Shown here in pieces: positions 7,259 to 14,433 of a stretch of DNA of 15,651 nucleotides. This DNA is from Planctomycetaceae bacterium (GTDB lineage Bacteria; Planctomycetota; Planctomycetia; Planctomycetales; Planctomycetaceae): assembly GCA_020426065.1 (NCBI GenBank), contig JAGQQT010000032.1, positions 1 through 15,651 on the forward strand, given 5' to 3'. Both the position numbers and the translations under genes were made by a program. Position 1 is the first letter of the stretch. Each line of letters begins with the position of its first letter. The notes beneath the pieces were generated by a model. It worked only from the letters and a program-made list of their open reading frames with translations, was not told the DNA's origin and ran no database searches.

Positions 7259-8617
7259 CTACTTGCAGCATTTGCAGCAGGCACCTTTGCAAGGAACGAC
7301 GCATTCGACAACTTCTTCGACGCAGCGGCAAACCTTGACTTCAACTTCTTTTTCGACCTTGACTGGGACGCAGACAGTGTACTTTTTGGTCACTTCTTCT
7401 TTGACACATTCACAGGTCGTTACTTGGTACTCTTCAGTCCGAGTTTTGCAGACAGGAACCTTGACGCAGTAGGTCTTGGTTTTTTCAACTGGAACCTGCT
7501 TGCAGGTCACAACAGTCTTGGTGCGTTTTTCTGGAACGCATTCAGTCACGCAGTACTCGTACTCTTCTTCAACAGGCACGCACTTGGTCACGTTCACAGT
7601 TTTGGTGTGCTCTTCAGCAACACATTCTGTGACGCAGTACTCGTACTCTTCTTCGACACATTCGTGCTTGCAGACTTTGACCATTTTGGTGTAAGTCTCT
7701 GGTTTGCACACAGTGACGGTGTACTCATACTCTTCGTGACGTGGCACTCGCTTGCAGACGGTGTAAGCCACTTCTTTGTGCTCAACTTCTGGAACCCAGA
7801 CGCGCTTGGTGTAAGTGCATGGGTTGCAGCCGTTGTTGCAGGATGAGCAGCTGTTGCAGCAGGAACCGCAACCTTTGTTGCAGCATGAGCCACAGCTGTT
7901 GCCACAGGCAGAACCACATTCAACAGTCTGACATTCCCAATGTCCTTTGTTGATGCAGATTGTGCGTGTCTTTTCTTCTTTGACCACATCGTAAACGCAA
8001 CGAGTTCCGGTGCGGACCTCTTCAACAGGAACCATCCGGGTGTAGGTTTTTTCAACTTCTGCCCAGACTGGTTTCATGACCTTGCGTACGCCGGTCTTCT
8101 TCACTTCGTGAGGAATCATGACCGTGTAGGTCTTTTCCACTGGCTCGCACACTTTGGTCATGACGGTCCGGGTCCCCTTCTTGGTGACCTGGTGAGGAAC
8201 CATCACTTCGTACTCAACTTCGTGCTCTTCTTTGACGCATTCGCAAACCGTGTACGTCTTTTCGCGAGTTTCTTCAACCCACTCAGTGTACTCGACTTCA
8301 CGAGTTTTCGTCTCGGTGTGAGGCACCATCTTGCAGACGGTGTAAGTCTTTTCTCGTTCTTCCTTCTGGTACTCGGTCACGCAGATGGTTTTGGTTTCTG
8401 TCACCCATTGAGGACGACGAACAGTCTTCTGAATGACCTGGCATTCACCGCAGGCATCTCCACAAGCACCACAGGCATCAGCACAGCAGTTGTTGCTGCA
8501 GCTGTTGCAGGATGTTGAGCAGGACTTGCAATGTCCAGCCATTACAGGACTGGCCAGTGCCACAAGGCAGGCCACAGCCAGGAATCGCGACAACGACCCC
8601 ACCAAACGTTTTTGCAT
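7259..8617 (-). CDS. Cysteine-rich YTV-repeat surface protein
   Basis: A 452-residue exported protein of the planctomycete YTV-repeat type, a family associated with their proteinaceous, disulfide-rich envelope. The signal peptide is MQKRLVGSLSRFLAVACLVALASPVMA, cut after A27. I count 53 Cys in the 425-residue mature chain. There is a Cys/Ser/Asn/Gly cluster at 30-59 (10 Cys), a repeat region at about 70-230 with units like EKTYTVCKMVPH and EKTYTVMIPHEVKKTG, a second cluster at 234-267 (12 Cys), a second repeat region at about 270-430 with EYEYCVTECV units, and a tail CKGACCKCC. The repeats are rich in Glu, Lys, Thr, Val and Tyr and are probably beta strands cross-linked by disulfides. The start ATG 8615-8617 follows GGGGGAGAG. 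The open frame continues to 8845, but that part lacks a signal peptide or family likeness. A structural cell-wall role is inferred; metal binding by the Cys clusters is an alternative. Confidence 0.9.
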   Translation of the reverse strand: MQKRLVGSLSRFLAVACLVALASPVMAGHCKSCSTSCNSCSNNCCADACGACGDACGECQVIQKTVRRPQWVTETKTICVTEYQKEEREKTYTVCKMVPHTETKTREVEYTEWVEETREKTYTVCECVKEEHEVEYEVMVPHQVTKKGTRTVMTKVCEPVEKTYTVMIPHEVKKTGVRKVMKPVWAEVEKTYTRMVPVEEVRTGTRCVYDVVKEEKTRTICINKGHWECQTVECGSACGNSCGSCCNKGCGSCCNSCSSCNNGCNPCTYTKRVWVPEVEHKEVAYTVCKRVPRHEEYEYTVTVCKPETYTKMVKVCKHECVEEEYEYCVTECVAEEHTKTVNVTKCVPVEEEYEYCVTECVPEKRTKTVVTCKQVPVEKTKTYCVKVPVCKTRTEEYQVTTCECVKEEVTKKYTVCVPVKVEKEVEVKVCRCVEEVVECVVPCKGACCKCCK

Positions 8618-9029
8618 AATCTCTCCCCCTCTCAGTTGAATAAATGAAATGACAATCACGCGCGTGACTGCCGACCTGATCACGCTGAGTCCATCGAGCT
8701 TGTTCTCCACGTCGGTCTTAAACCCAGATTGATATTCCAAAATAGGACATATGGATTCAATGGGCAAATTGCAAAAAATAAATAAAAAAAAGATATGAGA
8801 GAACATAGGCGGGAAATTGTCGCAGGGGATGCCCTCAGCACCCATCCAGATCGAAGGATATTTCTGATTAGGCTGTTTGACCCGCCACTGAAAATTTCAA
8901 AAAACAGGCGCAGGTTGCTTTCAGGACTTCGTTAACTCCTCTGAGCGGGAATCAAAGTTCAGCCCGCCAGATTCAAACCTGCAATTTGTCAACTGAAAAA
9001 GCTGACATTCATGCTCAAAGGAGACAGAA
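8618..9029. other. Divergent intergenic region between the YTV gene and the 493-aa secreted protein gene
   Basis: A 412-base gap containing both upstream regions. On the minus side it has an A/T tract of 19 bases (8773-8791) that could act as an UP-like or bent-DNA element for the YTV gene, and a 12-bp palindrome at 8656-8667. Candidate -35/-10 pairs downstream of the A/T tract on the minus strand are weak. On the plus side I see no good promoter, only AGGAG at 9019-9023 ahead of ATG 9030. No RNA gene or small protein is convincing. Confidence 0.55.
8656..8667. promoter_or_regulatory. Perfect 12-bp palindrome upstream of the YTV gene
   Basis: TCACGCGCGTGA is fully self-complementary and lies 39 bases before the YTV start codon. 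It could be an operator, or a small hairpin in the mRNA leader. No second copy was noticed nearby. Chance occurrence cannot be excluded. Confidence 0.35.
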
Positions 9030-10511
9030 ATGAAGATCCTCAATCACGTATTTGGACTATCCAGACAGGAGCTTTTCCCACGATGGATTGCACCATCTTT
9101 TCTGGTGATAGCAGTCTTAAGCCTGACACAGACGGTCCAGGCGCAGAAAATCCCCGGACTGGATCGGTTTGGTTACCCTGAAGATGGTGTGTATCACGCG
9201 ACGGATCGGATCGCTTATCCCTCTCAGGTCATCAATGACTCATATTTGTGGGCCATCTCGGAAAAGGATTTGAAACGCTTCTACGACCGGGATGATCTGG
9301 TCGACTTCTATGATCAGGAAATCAGACGGACGCCGCTGCGACTTCCCGCAGCCACTATGACTGTTCGGGGCGACTGGAAAAAGATTGCTGAGCGGCAAAA
9401 CCCATCAACGGCCAAACACGATCGAACATTCGTCATGACGAACTCTCAGGCTGTTTCCCAGGAAATGGCACATGAAATCAGTGTCGGGCTGGCCGTTTCG
9501 GCAACTGCGGGAGTCAAGCCGTTCGGTGTGGGAGCAGAGGTTACCGTGGAAACTTCTGTGGGCTATGCCCTCACCATTGCCAATTCGAAAGAACTCGGTC
9601 AGGAATGGTCTGAAGATGCTATTTTTGAACCAGGGCAGTTTCTGCAGGCCTGGCAGCGACAGGTCGAAGTGACTGTGGAATTTGATCCGGATCAATACTT
9701 CAAGGATGACCAGCTTGGGAGATACACAGCAGAAGACATGTTCTACTACATGATGGCCGAAACCTATGGACCGGTATTGTGGACTGAACGAGTTTGGGGC
9801 AGCCTGTCCTATAAAGAGGTAACCCGACGTGCCAAGTACAACGGAGGAGCAGATCTGTACAAAGAAGCTCTCTCTAACATCAGGGACGGAGGTTCCAGCT
9901 ACGAGAATCGCTGGGAAAACCTGAAAGGACTGTTCAACTACTCGAAGTTCAAGAGAATGGGAAAAATTAGACTGGTCTATCGTTTGCCACTTCCCAAGTT
10001 TCATCCCACCTTCTGTCGAGTGGAGCAGGTTCCCGCTCTGCATGGAGAACAGGCCAGCAACCAGCCCGGTTCAGAGCCGACAACACAGCCATCCGGAAGA
10101 AATTCCGGAACCGGCATAACTCCGCCCGTCAAACCGCTCAATCCGGACAATAGCTCCCTCGAGGATGCAGCACCAGAGGTTCCTAAACGGTTTGAGGTCC
10201 TGCAGGGGAACTTCACGATCACCGGAAATGAACCGTCCCAGAAGAATGGTCGCTACTATCACGTTTATGAGAAGGAACTGGAAGCGGGAGTGACCTACAT
10301 CATCTCGGCTCGGGGGACAGTTTTTCAGCCCATAATTGTTGTCCGAACCGGAGAAACCCTGCAATCAACCGTGCTGGGAGGTGTGACAGAAGGAGGGATC
10401 GAACCTCGATATTTCTTCAGACCAGAAACCTCCGGGAAATACTACATCAACATCACTTCCAAAGGTGTGGGAGAAACCGGAGCCTACTCACTCTATGTCG
10501 GGAAAGGCTGA
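9030..10511 (+). CDS. Secreted protein with aerolysin-like central region and C-terminal PPC-like domain
   Basis: A 493-residue exported protein that I cannot name. A long n-region precedes a hydrophobic core (SFLVIAVLSL, 23-32), with cleavage likely after VQA (38). Residues about 40-135 form an N-terminal region with many Asp, Tyr and Arg. Residues about 138-218 alternate Ser/Thr/Glu with Val/Ala (EISVGLAVSATAG, VTVETSVGYALTIANS), followed by W193, PG at 201-202 and EVTVEF. This resembles the transmembrane-hairpin domain of aerolysin/ETX-MTX2 pore-forming proteins. A helical part follows at about 225-310, then a Pro/Ser/Asn-rich linker at about 336-386. The last 105 residues (GRYYHVYEKELEAGVTYII ... 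SGKYYINITS ... GAYSLYV) match the pattern of bacterial pre-peptidase C-terminal (PPC) beta-sandwich domains. AGGAG at 9019-9023 supports the start. Export and the PPC-like domain are likely; the aerolysin likeness is a pattern match by eye. Confidence 0.85.
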   Translation: MKILNHVFGLSRQELFPRWIAPSFLVIAVLSLTQTVQAQKIPGLDRFGYPEDGVYHATDRIAYPSQVINDSYLWAISEKDLKRFYDRDDLVDFYDQEIRRTPLRLPAATMTVRGDWKKIAERQNPSTAKHDRTFVMTNSQAVSQEMAHEISVGLAVSATAGVKPFGVGAEVTVETSVGYALTIANSKELGQEWSEDAIFEPGQFLQAWQRQVEVTVEFDPDQYFKDDQLGRYTAEDMFYYMMAETYGPVLWTERVWGSLSYKEVTRRAKYNGGADLYKEALSNIRDGGSSYENRWENLKGLFNYSKFKRMGKIRLVYRLPLPKFHPTFCRVEQVPALHGEQASNQPGSEPTTQPSGRNSGTGITPPVKPLNPDNSSLEDAAPEVPKRFEVLQGNFTITGNEPSQKNGRYYHVYEKELEAGVTYIISARGTVFQPIIVVRTGETLQSTVLGGVTEGGIEPRYFFRPETSGKYYINITSKGVGETGAYSLYVGKG

Positions 10512-10553
10512 TCGGCATTGAATGACTGAACCCAAAGCAGCGTGATGAGGGCC

Positions 10554-10590
10554 GAAGGGGGGCCGGCAGATTTGCCGGTCTCCCTTTTTT
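10554..10590 (+). terminator. Strong intrinsic terminator after the 493-aa secreted protein gene
   Basis: The arms at 10554-10568 and 10573-10587 pair over 15 positions (GC core CCGGCA/TGCCGG, with three G-U pairs in the lower stem). The loop is GATT, and a run of six T ends at 10590. It lies 43 bases after the stop codon. Confidence 0.9.
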
Positions 10591-10632
10591 CATTTGATCA
10601 TTAACCAGAAAAGGGCTGACAAACTGGAACAA

Positions 10633-11373
10633 TCAAGTCTGTTCGACAGGGAATGCAATCCGGAAGCGGGTCCCTTTCCCCACTTCGCTGGCGCATTGAA
10701 TTGAGCCGCCGTGAGCTTCGACAATTTTCCGGACCGTCGGCAGCCCCAGTCCTGAGCCTCCCGGTTTGGTCGAAAAGAAGGTTTCAAAAATCCGCTGACA
10801 GACATGGCTCGGGATTCCCTCACCGGTATCGATGATTTCCAGAATCACTTCCTCTCCGGAACGATAGGTCTGGAATTCGAGTACGCCGCCAGTCCGCATC
10901 GATTCCTGGGCATTACGGGCGAGATTCCGCAACGCTCGATGCAGTATTTCCCGATCGAGAGAAACGGGAGGAAGATCCGCACTCAAGTGAGGAGAAACTT
11001 CGATACCTGCCGCATCCAGATCTGGTCTGATGTCAGCAATAAACCGATCCACATAATCACTGAGATCCGTTGGGATGCAGTTTAATTCCAGTACGCGTGC
11101 ATACTGCAGAAAGTCATTCAGAAACTGTTCGAGCCGACGGCATTCCTTTTCGGTCGTCACAATCCGCTCCTGCATCCGTCGATCACGGACGGACTCGGGC
11201 GGAGAAAGCTCCTCTTTGAGAATCTGCAGATTCAGGGAAATGGTCGAGAGTGGATTTCGAATTTCGTGTGCCAGCCCTCCCGCCAGTTCTGCCAGTTCGG
11301 TGAGCTTCTTCTGAAGCTGGTCCGCTTTGCTGGCATCATTCTCATCGGAGGAAGACACGATCTGCTCATTCAA
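10633..11373 (-). CDS. Soluble sensor histidine kinase (NtrB/ZraS-like core only)
   Basis: A 246-residue protein that is almost only the transmitter module of a two-component system; it would autophosphorylate on His and pass phosphate to an unseen response regulator. The H-box is LAGGLAHEIRNPLSTI with H36. The dimerisation helices run to about 95 (NDFLQYARVLEL). The HATPase part holds the N-box NLARNAQES (N154), G1 DTGEGI (182-187), an F-box at FETFFSTKPG, and G2 GGSGLGL (205-211). There is no membrane segment, PAS, GAF or receiver domain; the first 25 residues are polar. The start is uncertain: TTG at 11371-11373 gives the longest form, GTG at 11356-11358 a form five residues shorter, and neither has a good Shine-Dalgarno; TAA at 11389-11391 blocks extension. 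No regulator gene is adjacent, so it is an orphan kinase here. Confidence 0.93.
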   Translation of the reverse strand: MNEQIVSSSDENDASKADQLQKKLTELAELAGGLAHEIRNPLSTISLNLQILKEELSPPESVRDRRMQERIVTTEKECRRLEQFLNDFLQYARVLELNCIPTDLSDYVDRFIADIRPDLDAAGIEVSPHLSADLPPVSLDREILHRALRNLARNAQESMRTGGVLEFQTYRSGEEVILEIIDTGEGIPSHVCQRIFETFFSTKPGGSGLGLPTVRKIVEAHGGSIQCASEVGKGTRFRIAFPVEQT

Positions 11374-11504
11374 TAGAAATAGGAAACGTTAAGGACTCTA
11401 AACTCATCCCTTCCATTCCGGATGAGAATTCCGGCATGTCCAGACTGCCTGAATTCGAAATGCATGCTGACAGATCAGCAGGAGAAGTTCAATTCCGTTA
11501 CATG

Positions 11505-11540
11505 AAAAAAGCCCCTGAATTCAGGTGAACTCAGGAGCTT
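11505..11540 (-). terminator. Intrinsic terminator after pnp
   Basis: On the minus strand AAGCTCCTGA (11540-11531) pairs with TCAGGGGCTT (11518-11509), with one U-G pair that is a mismatch on the plus strand, so it is built for minus transcription. Six T follow (11510-11505). It lies 24 bases after the pnp stop. Confidence 0.85.
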
Positions 11541-11564
11541 GCGTGATCGAGTGATCTGAGCAGA

Positions 11565-13724
11565 TTAATCTTCGAAGTCGAGATCATCCTCATCGTCTGC
11601 TGCATCGGAATCTTCATCTGCAGCTTCTGGTTCCGGCAGCAATGCTTTGCGTGACAGCTTCACCCGGTTCTGCTCATCAACCGCAATGACTTTGACTTCC
11701 ATCTTGTCGCCAATTTTGCAGACATCCCCCACATTCTTGACGAAACCGTTGGAAAGCTCGCTGATATGGCACAACCCGTCCTTACCCGGAGCAATTTCCA
11801 CAAACGCTCCGAAGTCCTTGATGGCAATCACGGTTCCGTTGTAAACGCGGCCCACTTTGACATCTTCGGTCATGGCTTCAATCCGTGCCCGGGCGGCCTC
11901 CGCTCCGGCTCCTGAAGGAGCAGCGATGGTCACGGTTCCATCATCCGAGATATCAATCTGGGTACCGGTTTCTTCCTGCAACGCCCGGATGTTTTTGCCA
12001 CCCGGTCCGATAATCAGGCCGATTTTTTCAGGATCGATCTTGATGCTTTCAATCCGGGGAGCCAGCAGGGAAATTTCTTTCCGGGGGCGACGGATTTCTG
12101 TCAGCATCGAACGCAGCAGTTCCAAGCGGGCTTTGCGGGCCTGTTCCAGGGTTTTGCGAATGATCTCTTCGTTAATACCATCGATTTTCAGGTCGAGCTG
12201 AATTCCGGTAATCCCTTTCTGGGTTCCGGCCACTTTGAAGTCCATGTCCCCAAAGTGATCTTCATCGCCAATGATGTCGGTCAGCAGGACATAATCTGAT
12301 CCTTCCTTGACCAGACCAATTGAGATTCCGGCAACCGGCTGCTTGATGGGAACACCGGCATCCATCAGGGCCAGGGTTGCATTACAGACCGAAGCCATCG
12401 AGCTGCTGCCGTTCGATTCGGTAATATCCGAAATGATGCGGACGGTGTAAGGGAACGATTCTGGCTCAGGCAGAACCCACTGCACGGATCGTTCCGCCAG
12501 GGCACCGTGGCCAATTTCGCGTCGTCCTGGTCCACGAATCGGTCGAACTTCGCCGACAGAGTAAGACGGGAAGTTGTAATCCAGCATGAACCGCTTGGCA
12601 TGTTCGCCAAACAGGTCTTCCACTTTCTGCTGATCCCGAACGGTTCCGAGAGTCAGAGTTGCCATGGACTGGGTTTCACCGCGAGTGAACAGTGCGGAAC
12701 CGTGGACGCGGGGAATAATCCCGACGCGGCAGGTCACGTCCCGCAGATCAGTTGTCGTTCGGCCATCCAGACGGTTACCGGACAGAGTCAGCTGACGGCA
12801 GATTTCCTTGTCGACCTGGTAGAAGGCATCTTTGAGCTGTCCCAGAGTACGTCCTTCGGCATCTTCCGTGGCTCCTTCCGGAAACAGCCGATCAATCATT
12901 TCCTGACGAACAGCGGCGGCAGCTTCAGAGCGTTCTGACTTTTTGGGGTTCTGTCGGGCGGCTTTCAAGCCAGCTGAGGCAGACTGTCGAACCTGGGCCA
13001 GGAAGGGATTTTCCGGTCCGTCTTCATAAGTACAGGGTTCAACTCCGGCTTTGCTGGCCAGTTCTTCCTGCATTTCGCAGAGGACGGCAATCGACCGGTG
13101 TGCGAACATCAGGGCGTCAGCCATCTGCTCCTCAGGAATCTGACGTCCGAAACCTTCGATCATCAGAATGGATTCCCGATTTCCCGCGACAACCAGATCC
13201 AGATCCCCGTTCTCGGCCTGGGCATTGGTGGGGAAGAGAATCAGATTTCCATCTTCCAACCCGACCCGGACAGCTCCAATTGGTCCCTGAAATGGGACGG
13301 GAGCCAGGGTCAATGCGGCACTGGCACCGTTGATGGAAATCACATCGGCCGGGTTCTCCAGATCGCAGGAGAGCACCATCGACTGGATCTGAACTTCGTC
13401 ATGAAACGATTTGGGAAACAGTGGGCGAAGAGGTCGGTCCGTCAGACGGGCGGTGAGAATTTCGTGAGTCGAAGGACGTCCTTCTCGTTTGATGAAACCG
13501 CCGGGAAACTTTCCGGCAGCAGAAAAGCGTTCGCGATAGTCGACCGTCATCGGGAAGAAGTCAATTCCTTCCCGGGCCGGGCCGGTTTGTGCAGCCACCA
13601 GCAGTGAGGTTTCGCCATATTGAATCATGACGGCACCACTGGCCTGCTTGGCGATTTCGCCGGTTGTCATTTTGAGGGTGCGACCGGCAATTTCCCGTTC
13701 AACTGTAATTTGTTTTCCTGACAC
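11565..13724 (-). CDS. pnp: Polyribonucleotide nucleotidyltransferase (PNPase)
   Basis: Phosphorolytic 3'-5' exoribonuclease of mRNA decay, also able to add 3' tails; a cytoplasmic trimer. It has 719 residues, normal size. Order of domains: first RNase PH domain about 10-145 with FFPMTVDYRERFSAAGKFPGG; helical domain about 240-320; second RNase PH domain about 325-540 with the phosphate-binding block SNGSSS (437-442) and catalytic D487, D493 and K497 in GDEDHFGDMDFK; KH domain about 562-620 with GPGG at 573-576; S1 domain about 622-692; and an acidic tail (DEDSDAADDEDDLDFED). The start is GTG at 13722-13724, preceded by AGGA with a 9-base gap; the N-terminus MSGKQITVEREIAGR aligns as expected. 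It lies downstream of rpsO on the same strand, the arrangement known from E. coli and many bacteria, with a terminator and a possible leader hairpin between them. Confidence 0.98.
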   Translation of the reverse strand: MSGKQITVEREIAGRTLKMTTGEIAKQASGAVMIQYGETSLLVAAQTGPAREGIDFFPMTVDYRERFSAAGKFPGGFIKREGRPSTHEILTARLTDRPLRPLFPKSFHDEVQIQSMVLSCDLENPADVISINGASAALTLAPVPFQGPIGAVRVGLEDGNLILFPTNAQAENGDLDLVVAGNRESILMIEGFGRQIPEEQMADALMFAHRSIAVLCEMQEELASKAGVEPCTYEDGPENPFLAQVRQSASAGLKAARQNPKKSERSEAAAAVRQEMIDRLFPEGATEDAEGRTLGQLKDAFYQVDKEICRQLTLSGNRLDGRTTTDLRDVTCRVGIIPRVHGSALFTRGETQSMATLTLGTVRDQQKVEDLFGEHAKRFMLDYNFPSYSVGEVRPIRGPGRREIGHGALAERSVQWVLPEPESFPYTVRIISDITESNGSSSMASVCNATLALMDAGVPIKQPVAGISIGLVKEGSDYVLLTDIIGDEDHFGDMDFKVAGTQKGITGIQLDLKIDGINEEIIRKTLEQARKARLELLRSMLTEIRRPRKEISLLAPRIESIKIDPEKIGLIIGPGGKNIRALQEETGTQIDISDDGTVTIAAPSGAGAEAARARIEAMTEDVKVGRVYNGTVIAIKDFGAFVEIAPGKDGLCHISELSNGFVKNVGDVCKIGDKMEVKVIAVDEQNRVKLSRKALLPEPEAADEDSDAADDEDDLDFED

Positions 13725-13777
13725 AGATAATAATCCTGTTTGTTGAATGTGTTCTTGAAAAGAAAGGGGGCAATCAA

Positions 13778-13805
13778 CTGATCATTCCGCCGTCATCCTG
13801 ATCAG
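13778..13805 (-). promoter_or_regulatory. Inverted repeat in the pnp leader
   Basis: CTGATCA (13778-13784) and TGATCAG (13799-13805) form a perfect 7-bp stem with a 14-base loop, 53 bases upstream of the pnp start codon. In E. coli a stem in the pnp leader is cut by RNase III and lets PNPase repress itself. This could be an analogue, but the sequence is unrelated and the stem is short. Confidence 0.35.
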
Positions 13806-13927
13806 AGCAGGCGAACATGAACGGATTCAGCCAGAGCGAAATCCACAAACGACTGGTACATCCAGTTAGAGTTTGCAGGGTCCTGTCCGGGGCTTGCATG
13901 GGCGAGCGGAGGACAATCGACTGCCAC

Positions 13928-13960
13928 AAAATAAGAAAGCCCGACACAAGATGGTCGGGC
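13928..13960 (-). terminator. Intrinsic terminator between rpsO and pnp
   Basis: On the minus strand GCCCGAC (13960-13954) pairs with GTCGGGC (13945-13939) around an 8-base loop and is followed by TTTCTTATTTT. It starts 6 bases after the rpsO stop. It should end part of the transcripts and lower pnp expression relative to rpsO, like the t1 terminator of the E. coli pair. Confidence 0.85.
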
Positions 13961-13966
13961 CTGAGA

Positions 13967-14236
13967 CTACTTACGCAGGTTAAGACGTTCAATCAAGGAT
14001 GCGTACCGATTGGGATCCTTGCGACGCACATAATCCAGCAGGCGACGTCGGCGACTGACCAGCATCAGCAGACCCCGTCGGCTTGCATAATCCTTGCTGT
14101 GCGACTTCAGGTGATCGGTCAGTTCATTGATCCGATGCGTGAGCACAGCAATCTGGACATCAGGAGAACCAGTATCCCCGTCGGTCCGACGAAAATTTTC
14201 AATCAGTTCAGTTTTCTTTTCTTTCGTTATCGACAT
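13967..14236 (-). CDS. rpsO: 30S ribosomal protein S15
   Basis: Primary 16S rRNA-binding protein of the 30S platform. It has 89 residues, the exact usual length. Conserved blocks: [17 protein letters not shown] (about 20-36), [19 protein letters not shown] (39-57), and [17 protein letters not shown] with the basic C-terminus IERLNLRK. Start ATG 14234-14236 gives the standard MSITKEKK N-terminus; there is no clear Shine-Dalgarno. The leader of about 100 bases contains two hairpins. S15 commonly represses its own translation by binding its mRNA leader, with different RNA structures in different phyla. It is followed by a terminator and then pnp. Confidence 0.98.
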   Translation of the reverse strand: MSITKEKKTELIENFRRTDGDTGSPDVQIAVLTHRINELTDHLKSHSKDYASRRGLLMLVSRRRRLLDYVRRKDPNRYASLIERLNLRK

Positions 14237-14269
14237 GAGTCACGAAACCCCAGCAAATTTCTGTCAACA

Positions 14270-14310
14270 TGGGTGAACATCCCACCCAACTCGTGGTGAA
14301 CCTTTTCACC
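14270..14310 (-). ncRNA. Two-hairpin rpsO leader, candidate S15 autoregulatory RNA
   Basis: Reading the minus strand, hairpin A is GGTGAA/TTCACC with loop AAGG (14310-14295) and hairpin B is TGGGTG/CACCCA with a 7-base loop (14288-14270). They are 6 bases apart and end 33 bases before the rpsO start codon, inside the transcript expected from the candidate promoter at 14346-14374. S15 feedback control through leader RNA is established in several phyla; that this RNA does so is inference. The stems are short (6 bp each). Confidence 0.4.
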
Positions 14311-14345
14311 TAAAAAACCTAATCCCGTCGCAATGCGGATGCGGT

Positions 14346-14374
14346 AGAGTAGCTTGGGCTGGCCAGAATATCAA
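14346..14374 (-). promoter_or_regulatory. Candidate sigma70-like promoter of rpsO
   Basis: Minus strand: -35 TTGATA (14374-14369, 5 of 6), a 17-base spacer, and -10 TACTCT (14351-14346, 3 of 6 but with the key TA....T). The start would be near 14339, giving a leader of about 103 bases. The palindrome CTGGCCAG (14359-14366) sits in the spacer. The weak -10 keeps confidence moderate. Confidence 0.4.
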
Positions 14375-14433
14375 TCCACTTCTTTTAACAATTTCAGCAG
14401 ACTCGCTGAATCGATGCGGTCAGGAATTTCAGG

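Noticed and set aside
7490..7657. The regular 84-bp repeats as a CRISPR-like or non-coding repeat array
   Set aside because: The repeats are in frame, lie within a coding region, vary at codon level and have no unique spacers.
7424..8518. Long plus-strand open frames (7424-7846 and 7940-8518) opposite the YTV gene
   Set aside because: They are antisense shadows created by the repeated Glu/Thr/Val/Cys codons of the real gene; no signal peptide, family motif or ribosome site supports them, and the minus-strand frame explains the repeats.
8618..8845. N-terminal extension of the YTV frame by 76 residues
   Set aside because: The extension has no family likeness and would bury the signal peptide. 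ATG 8617 has a strong purine-rich ribosome site.
13774..13992. Possible small minus-strand gene between rpsO and pnp
   Set aside because: It overlaps the end of rpsO and the intrinsic terminator, so it would be interrupted; no motif supports it.
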